Shown here one piece after another: positions 1 through 9,929 of a DNA stretch of 64,000 bases. The translations under genes were made by a program, and so were the position numbers. The number at the start of each line of letters is the position of its first letter. Position 1 is the stretch's first letter. The stretch is from positions 124,001-188,000 of the forward strand of contig NZ_PITQ01000007.1 in NCBI RefSeq assembly GCF_002834385.1, in the 5' to 3' direction. The notes under the pieces are model-generated. The model ran no database searches, was not told the origin of the DNA, and saw only the letters and a program-made list of their open reading frames with translations. Source of the stretch: Rahnella sp. AA. GTDB lineage: Bacteria > Pseudomonadota > Gammaproteobacteria > Enterobacterales > Enterobacteriaceae.

Positions 1-45
1 GAAACGGTAATCCGGTGCCTCTCCGGTCTGTGCGATTTTTAACAT
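1..45 (-). CDS. Start of an unidentified gene downstream of the sulfatase (partial)
   Basis: A start codon at 45-43 follows the sulfatase stop by seven bases and is preceded by a GAGG ribosome site that overlaps that stop. Only 15 residues, MLKIAQTGEAPDYRF, are visible before the window ends. Position and spacing say it is the third gene of the yidK-yidJ transcript. Cys-type sulfatases often have a radical-SAM maturase (anSME) as neighbour, and E. coli has yidF, a maturase-like gene, near yidJ. That identity is inference, because no cysteine motif falls inside the window. Confidence 0.45.
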   Translation of the reverse strand, partial: MLKIAQTGEAPDYRF

Positions 46-52
46 CCTGTCC

Positions 53-1552
53 TCAGAATTTCTGTTTTTTATCTTCCACTTTCACGCCCTGCGTGGGCAT
101 GCCGGTATCGTAATCACGCACCACTGGAGAATATCCGTCCTCCGGGCGTGGTCGGAAAGCGCCCATCCAGCGCGGTCTGGCCTCCTTGCGCCACGGACGG
201 CACGACCACTGATAGCTGCGGAAGGGGTCGCGGATTTTATCCATATAGTCCATCAGCTGATCGTGCAAGGTGTTGCGGATGTCAGCGTAATCCGGGTTGT
301 CGATCAGATTATGCATTTCATTTTTATCGTTGTGGCGATCGTAGAGTTCGTCGCTGGTGAACAGATTGAGCACGAATTTATAACCGTCCGTCACCCAGCC
401 GCGTACCGGGATAAACCCCCCGAAGCTGTCGTGTTCAATCTCGTAACGGTTAAATTCCACCATCACCCCACGTTGTGGCTGGGCGTCGAAAACCGATTCA
501 CCGGGCAAAATTGCCGGCTTATCGATGCCCGCCAGCGCCATCAGCGTGGGCAATACGTCGGAATGGCTGACGGGCGTATCGACCTGGAGTGGAGTTCCCT
601 GCCCGGCGGGTGGCACAAAAATCAGCGGGATGCGGGTGATATCGTCATACATCGCGGCACCTTTGCTGATCAGCCTGTGAGCGCCCATCATTTCGCCGTG
701 ATCCGAGGTATAAATCACCCAGGTATTTTCACGCTGGGCCGGCGTCAGTGCGGCCACGACGCGGCCAATTTCATCATCAACAAAATCGTTGCAGGCAAAA
801 TACAGCGGATGATGATATTGCCCGTCAGCGCCCACCGGTGATGGCATGGCATCGGCCCACAGGCGGTGATGCTGCGGCTTACCGGCCAGCGAGTCCTGTG
901 CTTTTTCCGCCAGGTCGTAATAAAAATCCTCATACTTTTCAAGATACTCAACCGGGCAGGTGAACGGGTGGTGCGGCTCATCATAGGAAATCACCATCAG
1001 AAACGGTTCTTCTCCGCGCTGCGGCTGCGCCAGAAAATTAATCGCACGGTTGCTGATCCGGTGTGCCCAGGTAAAGGTTTTATCGATGCCGTTTTCCCGC
1101 AAATCTTCCACGCTGTTCAGGCCATTGCGCCAAAGGCCAATCTCTTTTTCCGTCAGCTCTGCCAGATAATTGGCTCCATCGAACCAGTATTCGTCGTCCC
1201 ACTCCGGCGGGCAGACGCCGGTTCCGAAATAGTCGTGCCCGTCGAGATGCCATTTGCCGATATAACAGGTTTTGTAGCCTGCATCCTGAAAGTAGCGCCC
1301 CATGGTCGAAATGTTTTTACCGGGCGCGACATTGTTGGTCCAGGGGCCGGACTGGTTGGAGTAAATGCCCGTAAACAACCCCGCGCGCGCGGGGGTACAA
1401 ACCGGCGCGCAGGTATAAGCAGAATTAAACCGGATACCGGACTCCGCCAGCGCATCAATATTTTGCGTATTCAGCGGTTTACCGCTGTAACAACCCACCA
1501 TATTGGTGGCCTGCGTATCAGTCATAATAAACAAGAAGTTAGGGCGTTCCAT
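53..1552 (-). CDS. yidJ: Cys-type sulfatase, YidJ-like
   Basis: A 499-residue alkaline-phosphatase-fold sulfatase that should hydrolyse a sulfate ester. The sulfatase signature is complete: C52-T-P-A-R56 is the C-x-P-x-R motif whose cysteine is converted to formylglycine by a maturase, Asp12 in IMTDTQ is the usual N-terminal metal ligand, and TSDHGE further on supplies the second metal-binding Asp/His. No signal peptide is seen, so the enzyme is probably cytoplasmic and acts on imported substrate. Its ATG overlaps the stop of the upstream symporter frame as TAATG, which indicates coupled translation. Together with yidK and yidL it reproduces the E. coli yidJKL locus. The substrate is unknown. 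Confidence 0.9.
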   Translation of the reverse strand: MERPNFLFIMTDTQATNMVGCYSGKPLNTQNIDALAESGIRFNSAYTCAPVCTPARAGLFTGIYSNQSGPWTNNVAPGKNISTMGRYFQDAGYKTCYIGKWHLDGHDYFGTGVCPPEWDDEYWFDGANYLAELTEKEIGLWRNGLNSVEDLRENGIDKTFTWAHRISNRAINFLAQPQRGEEPFLMVISYDEPHHPFTCPVEYLEKYEDFYYDLAEKAQDSLAGKPQHHRLWADAMPSPVGADGQYHHPLYFACNDFVDDEIGRVVAALTPAQRENTWVIYTSDHGEMMGAHRLISKGAAMYDDITRIPLIFVPPAGQGTPLQVDTPVSHSDVLPTLMALAGIDKPAILPGESVFDAQPQRGVMVEFNRYEIEHDSFGGFIPVRGWVTDGYKFVLNLFTSDELYDRHNDKNEMHNLIDNPDYADIRNTLHDQLMDYMDKIRDPFRSYQWSCRPWRKEARPRWMGAFRPRPEDGYSPVVRDYDTGMPTQGVKVEDKKQKF

Positions 1553-3263
1553 TACTTGTTCCCCGGTTCAGAAGTGTAGATAACGCTGGCCGCCGGGCGC
1601 TGACGCCAGCGGTGAATGCACAGATAAATCACCACTGCGGCGGCGGTCAGATAACTGATCAGCGTCAGCCAGCGTGTCGGGTAGCCGCCAAATTGTGCCA
1701 GCCCGAATAAACCCCAATCATGGCAGCCAGCACGCCGACGGAAGCTATTTTTACCGGTCGCCACGGTTGCATATCGACGGCAAAAGCGTCGCGGAATCTG
1801 AACGGCGTGGCGCGGGGTTTGAGCCAGCCAATGCTGAGCATCAGCAGAACGTTAATGCAAAATGTGAAGAACAGAACGTAGAGAAAATGCAGCTCGAACG
1901 ACACCAGATAGTGGATCACGACATAGCTGCAAATCCCGAACAGCAGTGCGGCTTTGGCTGCTACCGGCGGGATACGCGGGAAGAAAAAACCCATGATCAC
2001 AATCGTCACCAGCGGCACGTTGTAGATGCCGTTGAGCTGTTTCATCCAGCTGTAAAGCCCTTCCGGCGCATTGGCTATCCACGGCGCGACGATCACCGAC
2101 ACCACCGCGACAACCAGCCCGAACCGGCGGCCGACGCTCACCAGCTTTTGAGGTTCGGCCTGCGTGTTAATCACGCGGTGATAAATACCGTAGCTGAATA
2201 ATGTACAGGCGCTGTTGAGGAACCCGTTGAATGCGCTCATGATCGCGCCAAACAGCACGGCTCCGAAGAACCCGACGAGCGGTAACGGCAGCACCTTATT
2301 CACCAGCGCCGGATAGGCCATATCGGCTTTCGGCAACTGCGGGAACAGATGAAAAGCAATGACACCCGGCAGTACCAGAATCAGCGGGTCGAGCATTTTC
2401 AGCACGGCCGTCAGCAGCGCCCCTTTTTGCCCTTCGGCCAGGCTCTTCGAGGCCAGCGTGCGTTGCACAATCCCCTGATTGGTACACCAGTAAAACGTGT
2501 TCACCAGGATTAGCCCGGTCAGCGCGGCGCCAATCGGCACCGGATCATGACTGCCGCCGATGGAGTTGAGACGTTCGCTATGAACTGTCGTCAGTTGCTG
2601 CACGCCGTGCAGGAAATTTCCGTCGCCCATCACCATCAGGCCGAGCACCGGGATCATCAGCCCGCCAATTACCAGCCCGATGCCATAAATCACATCAGCA
2701 ATCGCGATGGCGCGCAGCCCGCCAATCACCGCATAGCATATTCCGGACAATCCCAGCAGGCTCACCATAAACCAGATGGCGGTGCCTTCGGAGACGCCAA
2801 ATGCCTCACCCACGTGGAACAGGCTGTTGAGCGCCAGCGCGCCGGAGTAGAGAACAATTGGCAGAAAGCAAATGCCGGTGGCAATGAGAAAGCAGCAATC
2901 GACGAAAATGCGCGTGCTTTTGTCGTACCGCTCTTCGATAAAATCGGGGATGGTGGCGATGCCGCGTTGCAGGTATTTGGGCAGGAAAATCAGGGCAAGG
3001 AAGATCAGCGGAATGGCTGAAATCACTTCCCATGCCATCACGGACATCCCGCTTTTCCATGCCTGACCGCCCAGCCCGACCAGTTGTTCGGTGGAGAGAT
3101 TCGTCAGCATCAGGGACGCGGCGATCACCGGCGCCTTCAGGGAGCGTCCGGCCAGAAAGTAACCTTGCTGGGACCGGGTGTCGGTTTTACGCAATTTCCA
3201 CCAGGTAATTAATGCCACCAGGAGTGTAAAAGCGAAAAAGCTTAAAATTTGCTGAACATTCAT
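1552..3263 (-). CDS. yidK: Sodium:solute symporter YidK, frameshifted near the 3' end
   Basis: An SSS-family (SLC5-type) transporter, presumably importing the sulfated compound cut by the neighbouring sulfatase. It is strongly hydrophobic with about a dozen membrane segments. The start is taken at MNVQQILSFF (3263), after AAGGG, rather than further upstream. As sequenced, the frame stops at 1665 with a tail that is not membrane-like. A second frame (1764-1552) carries a good last membrane segment (WLTLISYLTAAAVVIYL) and ends in a TAATG overlap with yidJ. One extra G in the run at 1712-1715 would join the two frames, reading AAMIGGLFGLAQFGGYP, and give about 570 residues, the usual YidK length. 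This is either a real recent frameshift or a homopolymer error. Confidence 0.85.
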
Positions 3264-3459
3264 TTCACGGCCCTTATTTATGCTGATGATCTGGTATGCC
3301 GCAGCGTTAAAATGCAATATGCAGGCCCGGAGATTATTTTATTTTTCAGTGTTTTTCAGCTTTCTTTATTAACGGACCGGCATTGATCACGCCCTGCGGG
3401 TAAAGAGTGGTCAATAATGACGGCAGGACATACGCATCATTCTCTGACGGCGAAATAAA

Positions 3460-4317
3460 ATGAATGGAAAAATTGACGGCTGGCATGTAAAAAACGAAAC
3501 GACATACAATATCCCGCTGGTTCTTGCTGAAAATGTGATCTCAAGCGGTATATCGCTTATCTCTCTTTGGCATACGCTTGCCGATAAAAGTTATAAGGTG
3601 ATATGGCCGCAGGACAAAAGGAAACCGTTGATTGAAAATTCGTGGGTTGCTGTCTATACCCTGCAAGGCTGCGGCAAGATCACGTTAAAGGATGAATCGA
3701 GCATCACGCTCAACGGCAATTGCGTGATATTTCTCAAACCCACAGAAATAAAGTCTTATCACTGTGAAGGTTTGCTCTGGGAGCAATACTGGATGGAGTT
3801 TATTCCAACGGGCATCATGGAAATTCCTTTATCACAACAGGCTATAATCTATAACGGTGAGCTATTTAATCAGGAACTCAATCAGGTAACAGAATTAATT
3901 AACAGCGGTGTCGATTTAAATAAAAATCTGGCGGTCGCCTTTATTACTAAGTTAATTTACCAGTGGGTTTGCCTGATTGCTCAGACCGGCGTGAAAGGCC
4001 AGCAGCTCAGGCAGATGGAAAAACTGCTTTCACTTATTCATACCGATATTCAAAAACGCTGGACGGTGGCGGAGATGGCGCAATGGATGCAGTGCAGCGA
4101 GCAGTATTTACGACGTTTATTTCTCAAATACACCGGGAAAACGCCGAAAGAATATTATCTTGATGCCCGGCTTGGGCTGGCGCTCTCCCTGTTCCGTCAG
4201 GGGAATTACAGTGTCAGCCAGGTTGCGGAACTGCTCAACTTCTTCGATTCATTCCACTTCAGCAAAGCGTTTAAACAAAAATTCGGCTATGCCCCTTCCT
4301 CGGTGAAACCGGAATAA
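3460..4317 (+). CDS. yidL: AraC-family regulator of the sulfatase locus, YidL-like
   Basis: A 285-residue transcription factor. The N-terminal ~160 residues form a cupin-like sensor region. The C-terminal ~100 residues hold the two helix-turn-helix motifs of the AraC/XylS family, with MAEMAQWMQCSEQYLRRLF as the first and VSQVAELLNFFDSFHFSKAFKQKFG as the second. It is divergent from yidK across about 196 bases, the usual arrangement for a local activator that responds to the imported substrate. The order yidL/yidK-yidJ matches E. coli. The inducer is not known. Confidence 0.85.
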   Translation: MNGKIDGWHVKNETTYNIPLVLAENVISSGISLISLWHTLADKSYKVIWPQDKRKPLIENSWVAVYTLQGCGKITLKDESSITLNGNCVIFLKPTEIKSYHCEGLLWEQYWMEFIPTGIMEIPLSQQAIIYNGELFNQELNQVTELINSGVDLNKNLAVAFITKLIYQWVCLIAQTGVKGQQLRQMEKLLSLIHTDIQKRWTVAEMAQWMQCSEQYLRRLFLKYTGKTPKEYYLDARLGLALSLFRQGNYSVSQVAELLNFFDSFHFSKAFKQKFGYAPSSVKPE

Positions 4318-4320
4318 CGA

Positions 4321-4623
4321 CTATGGGCGCGCGGCCAGTGATTCCAGATAATGCTCCAGATTTTCCGGCAGACGGGAAACCAGCAATTCTTTCTGGGATT
4401 TGCTCAGCTTTTTGACCCGGATTTCCAGCTTTGACGCCAGCGAACGATTGCCCGCTGCGCAGTGAAACACTAACTGCAACTCACCTTTTCCGCGCAAGGC
4501 TTTCGCCCCTTTCCCCGACTGATGCTGGGCCAGACGACGCGTCACGTCGGTCGTGATGCCGGTGTACAGCGCACCAGCAGGGGTTCTCAGCATATATAAA
4601 TACCAGCCTGATGTAGCGGACAT
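4321..4623 (-). CDS. yhbQ: GIY-YIG nuclease-domain protein YhbQ
   Basis: A 100-residue single-domain protein of the GIY-YIG endonuclease superfamily. The two signature tyrosine strands are visible as WYLYML (residues 7-12) and ALYTGIT (18-24), followed by R29-R30 and the helix with [11 protein letters not shown]. It matches E. coli YhbQ in length and layout. It is divergent from yhbP, which is also its neighbour in E. coli. The family is assumed to act on DNA, but the cellular role is unsettled. Its end lies three bases beyond the yidL stop, so the two genes converge with no room for a terminator. Confidence 0.9.
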   Translation of the reverse strand: MSATSGWYLYMLRTPAGALYTGITTDVTRRLAQHQSGKGAKALRGKGELQLVFHCAAGNRSLASKLEIRVKKLSKSQKELLVSRLPENLEHYLESLAARP

Positions 4624-4733
4624 AGTCTCGTGGTGTCTGGAAAGTTTGTGTAAGTTTACCCGAAAGGCACAATAGAGTGAGGCAAAACATTGATATGGAG
4701 CGTTAAACTGGGGGAAACGAAAATAAGGATCCT

Positions 4734-5189
4734 ATGATGAATAACCCCGATGACCTGAAACATATCCTGAAATTTCTGACCAAAAATCATTTGCTGGCGC
4801 TGTGTGCCGCTGCTGAAGGTGAGATGTGGAGCGCCAACTGTTTTTACGTCACCGATACTGACAGCATGTCGTTGTATTTCATGACTGAATTGAAAACCCT
4901 TCATGGCACACTGATGGCGAAATCGCCGCAGGTTGTCGGGACGATCACCCCGACACCGAAAACGGTCGCGCTGATTAAAGGGATCCAGTATCGCGGTGAA
5001 GCGATGATATTAAGTGGTGAAGAAGAGAGCAAAGCGCGGCATCTCTACTGCAAACATTTCCCGGTCGCGATCGCCATGAAGGCACCCGTCTGGGCGCTGC
5101 AACTGACTCAAATAAAGATGACAGACAATGCGCTGGGCTTTGGGAAAAAGCTGCAATGGGAACGTGAGTCGTCTGACAATCATCAGTAA
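4734..5189 (+). CDS. yhbP: UPF0306 family protein YhbP
   Basis: A 151-residue protein of the split-barrel, FMN-binding-like fold (pyridoxamine 5'-phosphate oxidase superfamily), matching E. coli YhbP. Characteristic stretches are LLALCAAAEGEMWSANCFYV near the N-terminus and the strand VVGTITPTPKTVALIKGIQYRGEA in the middle. Two ATG codons in tandem follow AAGGA, so either could be used. It is divergent from yhbQ. No enzymatic activity is established for the family. Confidence 0.88.
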   Translation: MMNNPDDLKHILKFLTKNHLLALCAAAEGEMWSANCFYVTDTDSMSLYFMTELKTLHGTLMAKSPQVVGTITPTPKTVALIKGIQYRGEAMILSGEEESKARHLYCKHFPVAIAMKAPVWALQLTQIKMTDNALGFGKKLQWERESSDNHQ

Positions 5190-5286
5190 CAGGAACTGTC
5201 TTATAGCGTGATATTAACATTCGGGTAACACTCATTCTGTCTGACTGAAAACATCGTGCGAAAGCCGTTTTTTAAAAGGAAGTGAT

Positions 5287-5928
5287 ATGGCAAAAGTTCT
5301 TCTGCTGGGCGGCAGTGGTCTGATTGGGCGGGAGCTTTTAAGGTTGCTGCAACTTGATCCCCGTGTCAGCCGTATTGTTGCACCGAGCCGACATCCGTTA
5401 TTGCCGGGTAATAAGCTGTTCAATCCGCTCGGCGCTAATCTGACCTCACTGGTTGTCGCGCTGGATGAGCCGATTGACTTACTGTTTTGCTGCCTGGGTA
5501 CCACGCGAAAACAGGCGGGCAGTGCGCAGGCATTCCGGGCGGTGGATTACGATCTGGTGGTGGATTGTGCTAAAGCCGCGCGTGAGTTGGGTGCGCGCCA
5601 TTGTCTGGCCGTCAGTGCTAATGGTGCGGATGCACGCTCGCGTTTCCTCTATAACCGGACCAAAGGTGAGATGGAGCTGGCGCTGATGCAACAGGGATGG
5701 CCGCTTCTCACGCTGGTGAGGCCATCGCTGCTGGTCGGTAAACGCCATCCGCCACGGTTGCTGGAACAACTGAGCGCGCCGCTGTTTAAACTGTTACCGG
5801 GGAAATGGAAAGCTATTGATTCAGATGTGGTGGCGAAAGCGTTGCAGGAACAGGCATTTAACGCCGGATTAGGCGGCATCACGGTGCTGGAATCCAATGA
5901 GATTGCCGCCAGTATTGAAGATCTTTAA
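5287..5928 (+). CDS. yraR: NAD(P)-binding Rossmann protein YraR
   Basis: A 213-residue atypical short-chain dehydrogenase/epimerase-like protein. The N-terminal Rossmann motif GGSGLIG (residues 8-14) binds the dinucleotide. CCLGTTRKQAGS, VSANGAD and YNRTKGEME supply the family's Ser/Tyr-K elements, with Y-N-R-T-K being the degenerate YxxxK. It matches E. coli YraR (oxidoreductase of the HTATIP2/YraR group) and sits beside yhbP/yhbQ as in E. coli. The start follows AAAGGAAGTGAT. The substrate is unknown. Confidence 0.85.
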   Translation: MAKVLLLGGSGLIGRELLRLLQLDPRVSRIVAPSRHPLLPGNKLFNPLGANLTSLVVALDEPIDLLFCCLGTTRKQAGSAQAFRAVDYDLVVDCAKAARELGARHCLAVSANGADARSRFLYNRTKGEMELALMQQGWPLLTLVRPSLLVGKRHPPRLLEQLSAPLFKLLPGKWKAIDSDVVAKALQEQAFNAGLGGITVLESNEIAASIEDL

Positions 5929-6034
5929 TTCGCGTGATCCGCTGAATGCGATCCTTATGATAAGCTATCAGCAAAAAACGCGAATTTTGCCCCTTCCCGG
6001 CAGGGCCGCTTAACGGCGGATCCTTTTGCCTGAA

Positions 6035-6685
6035 TTACAGATATTTCTCTGCAAAAACCGGCAGATTACGAAAATCCGGCATCCTCTCTTTCAACGTTTC
6101 ATGATCCCAGTTCCACCACTGACTCTTCTCGATCCTTTCAATCATGTTGTCATCAAAACGCACACCGATCTTTTTCGCGGCCACGCCCGCCACGATGGAA
6201 TACGGTTCAACGTCTTTGGTCACCACGGCGGAAGTCCCGATCACCGCGCCATTCCCGACGCTGACGCCGGGCATGATGACGGCGTTATGGCCGATCCATA
6301 CGTCGTTGCCGACGGTGACGTGATGTTCACGCCGCCAGTCAAAGAAATCCTGATCGTCTTCACCCAAACCGTACGCCGAACTGCGATAGGTAAAATGGTG
6401 CTGGGCGACACGCTGATAAGTGGGGTGATTGCCCGGATTGATCCGCACATAAGTGGCGATCGACACAAATTTGCCGATGGTTGCGTAGAAGATCTGATTG
6501 TTGCCTGCTGTATACGAATAATCGCCGATCTGCGTTTCTTCGATGATCGCATTGTCGGCAATATGCACATATTGCCCGAGCTGCGAGCGGTTAAGTTCGA
6601 CCTGCTGACCGATTTTAGGGCGTGAATAATCCTGTTCGTCAGCTAAAGAAAATGGGTGAATAATGTCTGTCATAGTGTCGCTCAT
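6035..6685 (-). CDS. Hexapeptide-repeat acetyltransferase of the phn operon
   Basis: About 216 residues of left-handed beta-helix (hexapeptide repeats from roughly residue 20 to 165, such as VTVGNDVWIGHNAVIMPGV). The fold and the C-terminal extension fit the xenobiotic/DapH-like acetyltransferase group found at the end of phosphonate operons. The start at 6685 was chosen because it overlaps the phnN stop as ATGA, with the earlier in-frame ATG having no such support. It is the last gene of the operon. It may do the job that PhnO, the aminoalkylphosphonate acetyltransferase, does elsewhere, but it is not homologous to the GNAT protein PhnO. Its acceptor is unknown. Confidence 0.8.
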   Translation of the reverse strand: MSDTMTDIIHPFSLADEQDYSRPKIGQQVELNRSQLGQYVHIADNAIIEETQIGDYSYTAGNNQIFYATIGKFVSIATYVRINPGNHPTYQRVAQHHFTYRSSAYGLGEDDQDFFDWRREHHVTVGNDVWIGHNAVIMPGVSVGNGAVIGTSAVVTKDVEPYSIVAGVAAKKIGVRFDDNMIERIEKSQWWNWDHETLKERMPDFRNLPVFAEKYL

Positions 6686-7257
6686 GATGAAGTGACGGGA
6701 TAAATGCATGTGCTGACCGGCAATGAAAGAATGGCCAGCAGATGCGGTAACGTTTCCTGCAATGCGCCGTCATTGTTCAGCCGGTGACAATCGGCGGGCA
6801 GCGCATTTTCATACTCTCTGGCCCGCTGAAGGCGGCACGCTATTTGCTCCGCATTCTCGCGCCCACGTCGGGCCAGGCGTCCGGCCAGTACGTCGTCTGA
6901 CACCTGCAGGCAGACCGGCAAAAGCCGCTGACCATAGCGCTGACGGGCTTTTTCCAGATGCGCGCGTGAGCCGTTTACCACCACATGACATCCAAGCTGC
7001 ATCCAGCTGTCGATCTCAATTCCCACGCCGTAGCGGCACTGATGCGCGTGCCATTCCAGCGCAAATAATCCGTGCTGACGACGCTGAATAAATTCGGCTT
7101 CACTCAGCGCGATATGGTTCTCTGAACCCGCGTCAGCGGGGCGCGTAATGTAACGGTGCGCCACGGCAACATCCGCCGGTAAATGCTGGCGCAGCGCGTC
7201 CAGAAGACTGTCCTTTCCCGAACCTGAAGCACCCATCAGATAAAGTAAACGACTCAT
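6682..7257 (-). CDS. phnN: Ribose 1,5-bisphosphate phosphokinase PhnN
   Basis: A 191-residue P-loop kinase related to guanylate kinase that turns ribose 1,5-bisphosphate into PRPP, the last step that recycles the ribose used by C-P lyase. The Walker A motif GASGSGKDS lies at residues 9-17. RYITRPADAGSENHIALSE is the guanylate-kinase-like substrate loop. It follows phnM after eleven bases and overlaps the acetyltransferase gene by four. Confidence 0.93.
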   Translation of the reverse strand: MSRLLYLMGASGSGKDSLLDALRQHLPADVAVAHRYITRPADAGSENHIALSEAEFIQRRQHGLFALEWHAHQCRYGVGIEIDSWMQLGCHVVVNGSRAHLEKARQRYGQRLLPVCLQVSDDVLAGRLARRGRENAEQIACRLQRAREYENALPADCHRLNNDGALQETLPHLLAILSLPVSTCIYPVTSS

Positions 7258-7268
7258 TTTTTCTCCGT

Positions 7269-8405
7269 TTAGAACACCTGAATGCCCTGACGCCAGACGT
7301 TTTGCACATAGTGATGATCGCCATGCGCACGTGCCAGAACCAGATCGGCGCGTTTGCCTTCGGCAATTTCACCGCGATCCTGCAAGCCCAGCGCATTGGC
7401 CGGATTTCGCGTCACCAGCTTCACGGCCTGCGGCAAACTGAAGGCATTGGTTTCATCATTGGCGATGCGGAAAACGGCATCCATCAGGCTGGCGGGATAA
7501 TAGTCGGAGGACAAAATATCCAGCAGACCCAGTGACGCCAGTTTATGCGCCGCGACGTTGCCCGAATGCGAGCCGCCGCGCACGATATTCGGCGCGCCCA
7601 TCAGCACCGCCAGCCCGCTGGCGTGCGAGGCGCGTGCCGCTTCTTCGGTGGTCGGGAATTCTGCAATCACGCTGCCGAGTGCCAGAGATTCTTCGACGTG
7701 CGCGGCAGTGGCGTCATCGTGGCTGGCCAGCGAAATATTGCGCTCGCGGCAATGGGCGGCAATCGCTTCACGGTTTGGCTGCGCCCAGCGGCGCGACAGG
7801 GCGATTTGCTCTTCCTGATACGCGTCCATCTGCTCGTCGTTCATGTGATATTTGCCCTGGTAATACTCGCGGTATTTCTGTGGCGTGGCGAACTGGCGCT
7901 GGCCCGGCGAGTGATCCATCAGGGAAACCAGTGAGAGAACTGACGTATCCATCAGCTTTTCAAACAGCGGCAACGTGGTGTCGTGCGGCAATTCGCAGCG
8001 CAGATGCAGACGGTGTTCAGCGCGGTTCAGCCCGGCGTTCTGGCTGTTGACGATGGCGTCGATCATCTTTTGCAAATTCTCCAGACGATGCCCGCCGTCG
8101 CGCACATCGCCTACGGCCACGGCGTCCAGCACCGTAGTGATCCCGCTCGCCACCATCAGCGCGTCGTGGCTGCTCATGGCGGAATGCGCCGGCCAGTCCA
8201 CTTTCGGGCGCGGCGTGAAAAACTTGTCGAGGTTATCCGTGTGCAGCTCGATTAATCCCGGCAGCAACCAGCCGCCCTGAGCGTCCAGCGCCTGCGGCAA
8301 CTGACTGCGCGTGTCGGCAAAAGCCGTGATCACGCCGTTGTGCATCTCCAGCGAGCCTTCGGCGACCTGATCGTCGAGAACCAGTTTGACGTTGTTGATG
8401 ATCAT
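7269..8405 (-). CDS. phnM: Alpha-D-ribose 1-methylphosphonate 5-triphosphate diphosphatase PhnM
   Basis: A 378-residue amidohydrolase-superfamily enzyme that removes pyrophosphate from the triphosphate made by PhnGHIL, leaving the substrate for PhnJ. The metal-binding motif appears as LIELHTDNL around residue 55, with later ASHDDAT and ILSSDYYP metal/active-site segments. The start overlaps the phnL stop as ATGA. Length equals that of E. coli PhnM. Confidence 0.95.
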   Translation of the reverse strand: MIINNVKLVLDDQVAEGSLEMHNGVITAFADTRSQLPQALDAQGGWLLPGLIELHTDNLDKFFTPRPKVDWPAHSAMSSHDALMVASGITTVLDAVAVGDVRDGGHRLENLQKMIDAIVNSQNAGLNRAEHRLHLRCELPHDTTLPLFEKLMDTSVLSLVSLMDHSPGQRQFATPQKYREYYQGKYHMNDEQMDAYQEEQIALSRRWAQPNREAIAAHCRERNISLASHDDATAAHVEESLALGSVIAEFPTTEEAARASHASGLAVLMGAPNIVRGGSHSGNVAAHKLASLGLLDILSSDYYPASLMDAVFRIANDETNAFSLPQAVKLVTRNPANALGLQDRGEIAEGKRADLVLARAHGDHHYVQNVWRQGIQVF

Positions 8406-9109
8406 GCGGACATCTCCGGGGCAGTTTCAGGGCTCATTTCATACAGGCGATCGGCGACGCGTTCGCGGACATCTTCGTCATGGAAAATCCCGACCACGGC
8501 GGCTCCGCGGGCTTTCGCCTGCTCAATCAGTGTGACGACGGCGGCGCGGTTAGTAGCGTCCAGCGAGGCGGTCGGCTCATCGAGCAGCAGAACCGGATAA
8601 TCGACCACGAAGCCGCGTGCGATATTCACGCGCTGCTGTTCGCCGCCCGAAAATGTTGATGGCGCGAGATGCCACAGACGTTCCGGCACATTCAGATGGC
8701 GCAGCAATGCGCTGGCGCGGGCTTCGCTTTGTGCTTTATCCACGCCCAGTTCCAGCAGCGGCTGCATCACCAGATTCAGCGCGCTGATACGCGGGATCAC
8801 GCGCAGAAACTGGCTGACCCAGCCGACGGTATGACGGCGCACGGACAGAATGTCGCGCGCTTCGGCGCTGACCATATCGATTTGCTGGCCCTGATGTTCG
8901 ACCCAGATTTTGCCGCTGTCCGGCAGGTAATTACCGTACAGCGAGCGCAGTAACGTAGATTTCCCGCTGCCGGAATGGCCGTGCAGCACCACGCATTCTC
9001 CGGCTTTCACCTCCAGACTGGCGTTGCTGAACACCGGCAACCGCACGCCGTGCTGATTGTGTAACACAAAAGTTTTACTGAGATTTTCGACCCTGAGCTT
9101 CGTCGTCAT
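8402..9109 (-). CDS. phnL: C-P lyase subunit PhnL, ABC-type ATPase
   Basis: An ABC-family ATP-binding protein without membrane partner, part of the PhnGHIL reaction that couples a phosphonate to the 1' carbon of ATP ribose. Walker A is GHSGSGKST, the signature is [14 protein letters not shown] and Walker B is [10 protein letters not shown]. The ATG at 9109 is preferred to a GTG three codons earlier because it sits eight bases after an AAAGAG site. About 235 residues, slightly longer than E. coli PhnL. Confidence 0.93.
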   Translation of the reverse strand: MTTKLRVENLSKTFVLHNQHGVRLPVFSNASLEVKAGECVVLHGHSGSGKSTLLRSLYGNYLPDSGKIWVEHQGQQIDMVSAEARDILSVRRHTVGWVSQFLRVIPRISALNLVMQPLLELGVDKAQSEARASALLRHLNVPERLWHLAPSTFSGGEQQRVNIARGFVVDYPVLLLDEPTASLDATNRAAVVTLIEQAKARGAAVVGIFHDEDVRERVADRLYEMSPETAPEMSA

Positions 9110-9137
9110 TTTGGTCACTCTTTCTCTGGAATAAGGG

Positions 9138-9929
9138 TTAAGACAACACGGAGGACACGAGCAACTGCGTATACGGATGATGTGGATCGTCGAGCACGCG
9201 GTCGGTTAAACCACTTTCCACCACCTGACCCTGTTTCATCACCAGCAGACGGTGCGCCAGCAGGCGCGCGACGCCCAGATCATGGGTCACAATCACCACC
9301 GCCAGTTGCATCTCCACCACCAGCGTGCGCAGCAAATCCAGCAACCGCGCCTGCACCGATACATCAAGGCCGCCGGTCGGTTCATCCATAAACACCAGAC
9401 GGGGATGCGTCACCAGATTGCGGGCGATTTGCAGACGTTGCTGCATTCCGCCGGAAAACGTGGTCGGCAGGTCATCAATGCGCGACACCGGGATCTCGAC
9501 ATCTTCCAGCCACTGGCTGGCTTTCTGGCGGATATTGCCGTAATGACGCTCACCGACCGCCATCAGGCGCTCGCCGATATTGCCCCCGGCGGAAACCTGG
9601 CGGCGCAGGCCGTCCATAGGATGCTGATGTACCACGCCCCAGTCGGTGCGAAGCAGGCGACGGCGGTCACTTTCCGGCATGTCATACAAAGACTGCGCGG
9701 GCGTCTGGCCGTTGTTATAAATGACGTTGCCCTGCTGCGGCGCGAGGCGGGCTGAAATCGACTGCAACAGCGTGGTTTTGCCGGAGCCGGATTCGCCGAC
9801 AATACCCAGCACTTCGCCCGGATACAGATTGAAAGACACATCGCTGAAGCCTTTTCCCGGTGCATACAGATGGGTCAGATTGTTCACCGACAACAGCGGC
9901 GCGGCGGCGAGATTTAATGGAGTGGTCAT
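9138..9929 (-). CDS. phnK: C-P lyase accessory ATPase PhnK
   Basis: A 263-residue ABC-type ATPase, homologous to oligopeptide-transport ATPases but bound to the PhnGHIJ core. Walker A is GESGSGKTT, the signature is [14 protein letters not shown], Walker B is [12 protein letters not shown] and the switch histidine lies in IVTHDLG. Its start overlaps the phnJ stop as TGATG. In the known complex PhnK docks on PhnJ and may open the core for turnover. Confidence 0.94.
   Translation of the reverse strand: MTTPLNLAAAPLLSVNNLTHLYAPGKGFSDVSFNLYPGEVLGIVGESGSGKTTLLQSISARLAPQQGNVIYNNGQTPAQSLYDMPESDRRRLLRTDWGVVHQHPMDGLRRQVSAGGNIGERLMAVGERHYGNIRQKASQWLEDVEIPVSRIDDLPTTFSGGMQQRLQIARNLVTHPRLVFMDEPTGGLDVSVQARLLDLLRTLVVEMQLAVVIVTHDLGVARLLAHRLLVMKQGQVVESGLTDRVLDDPHHPYTQLLVSSVLS

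Noticed and set aside
1705-1720. Programmed -1 frameshifting as the explanation for yidK
   Set aside because: The bases at the junction (ATT GGG GTT) do not form a slippery heptamer, and re-pairing of the Gly codon one base back would mismatch.
5929-6034. A classic terminator after the phn operon
   Set aside because: Short inverted repeats (CCGC/GCGG and GCAAAA/TTTTGC) are present on the minus strand, but none forms a clear stem with a T tail, so I did not call one.
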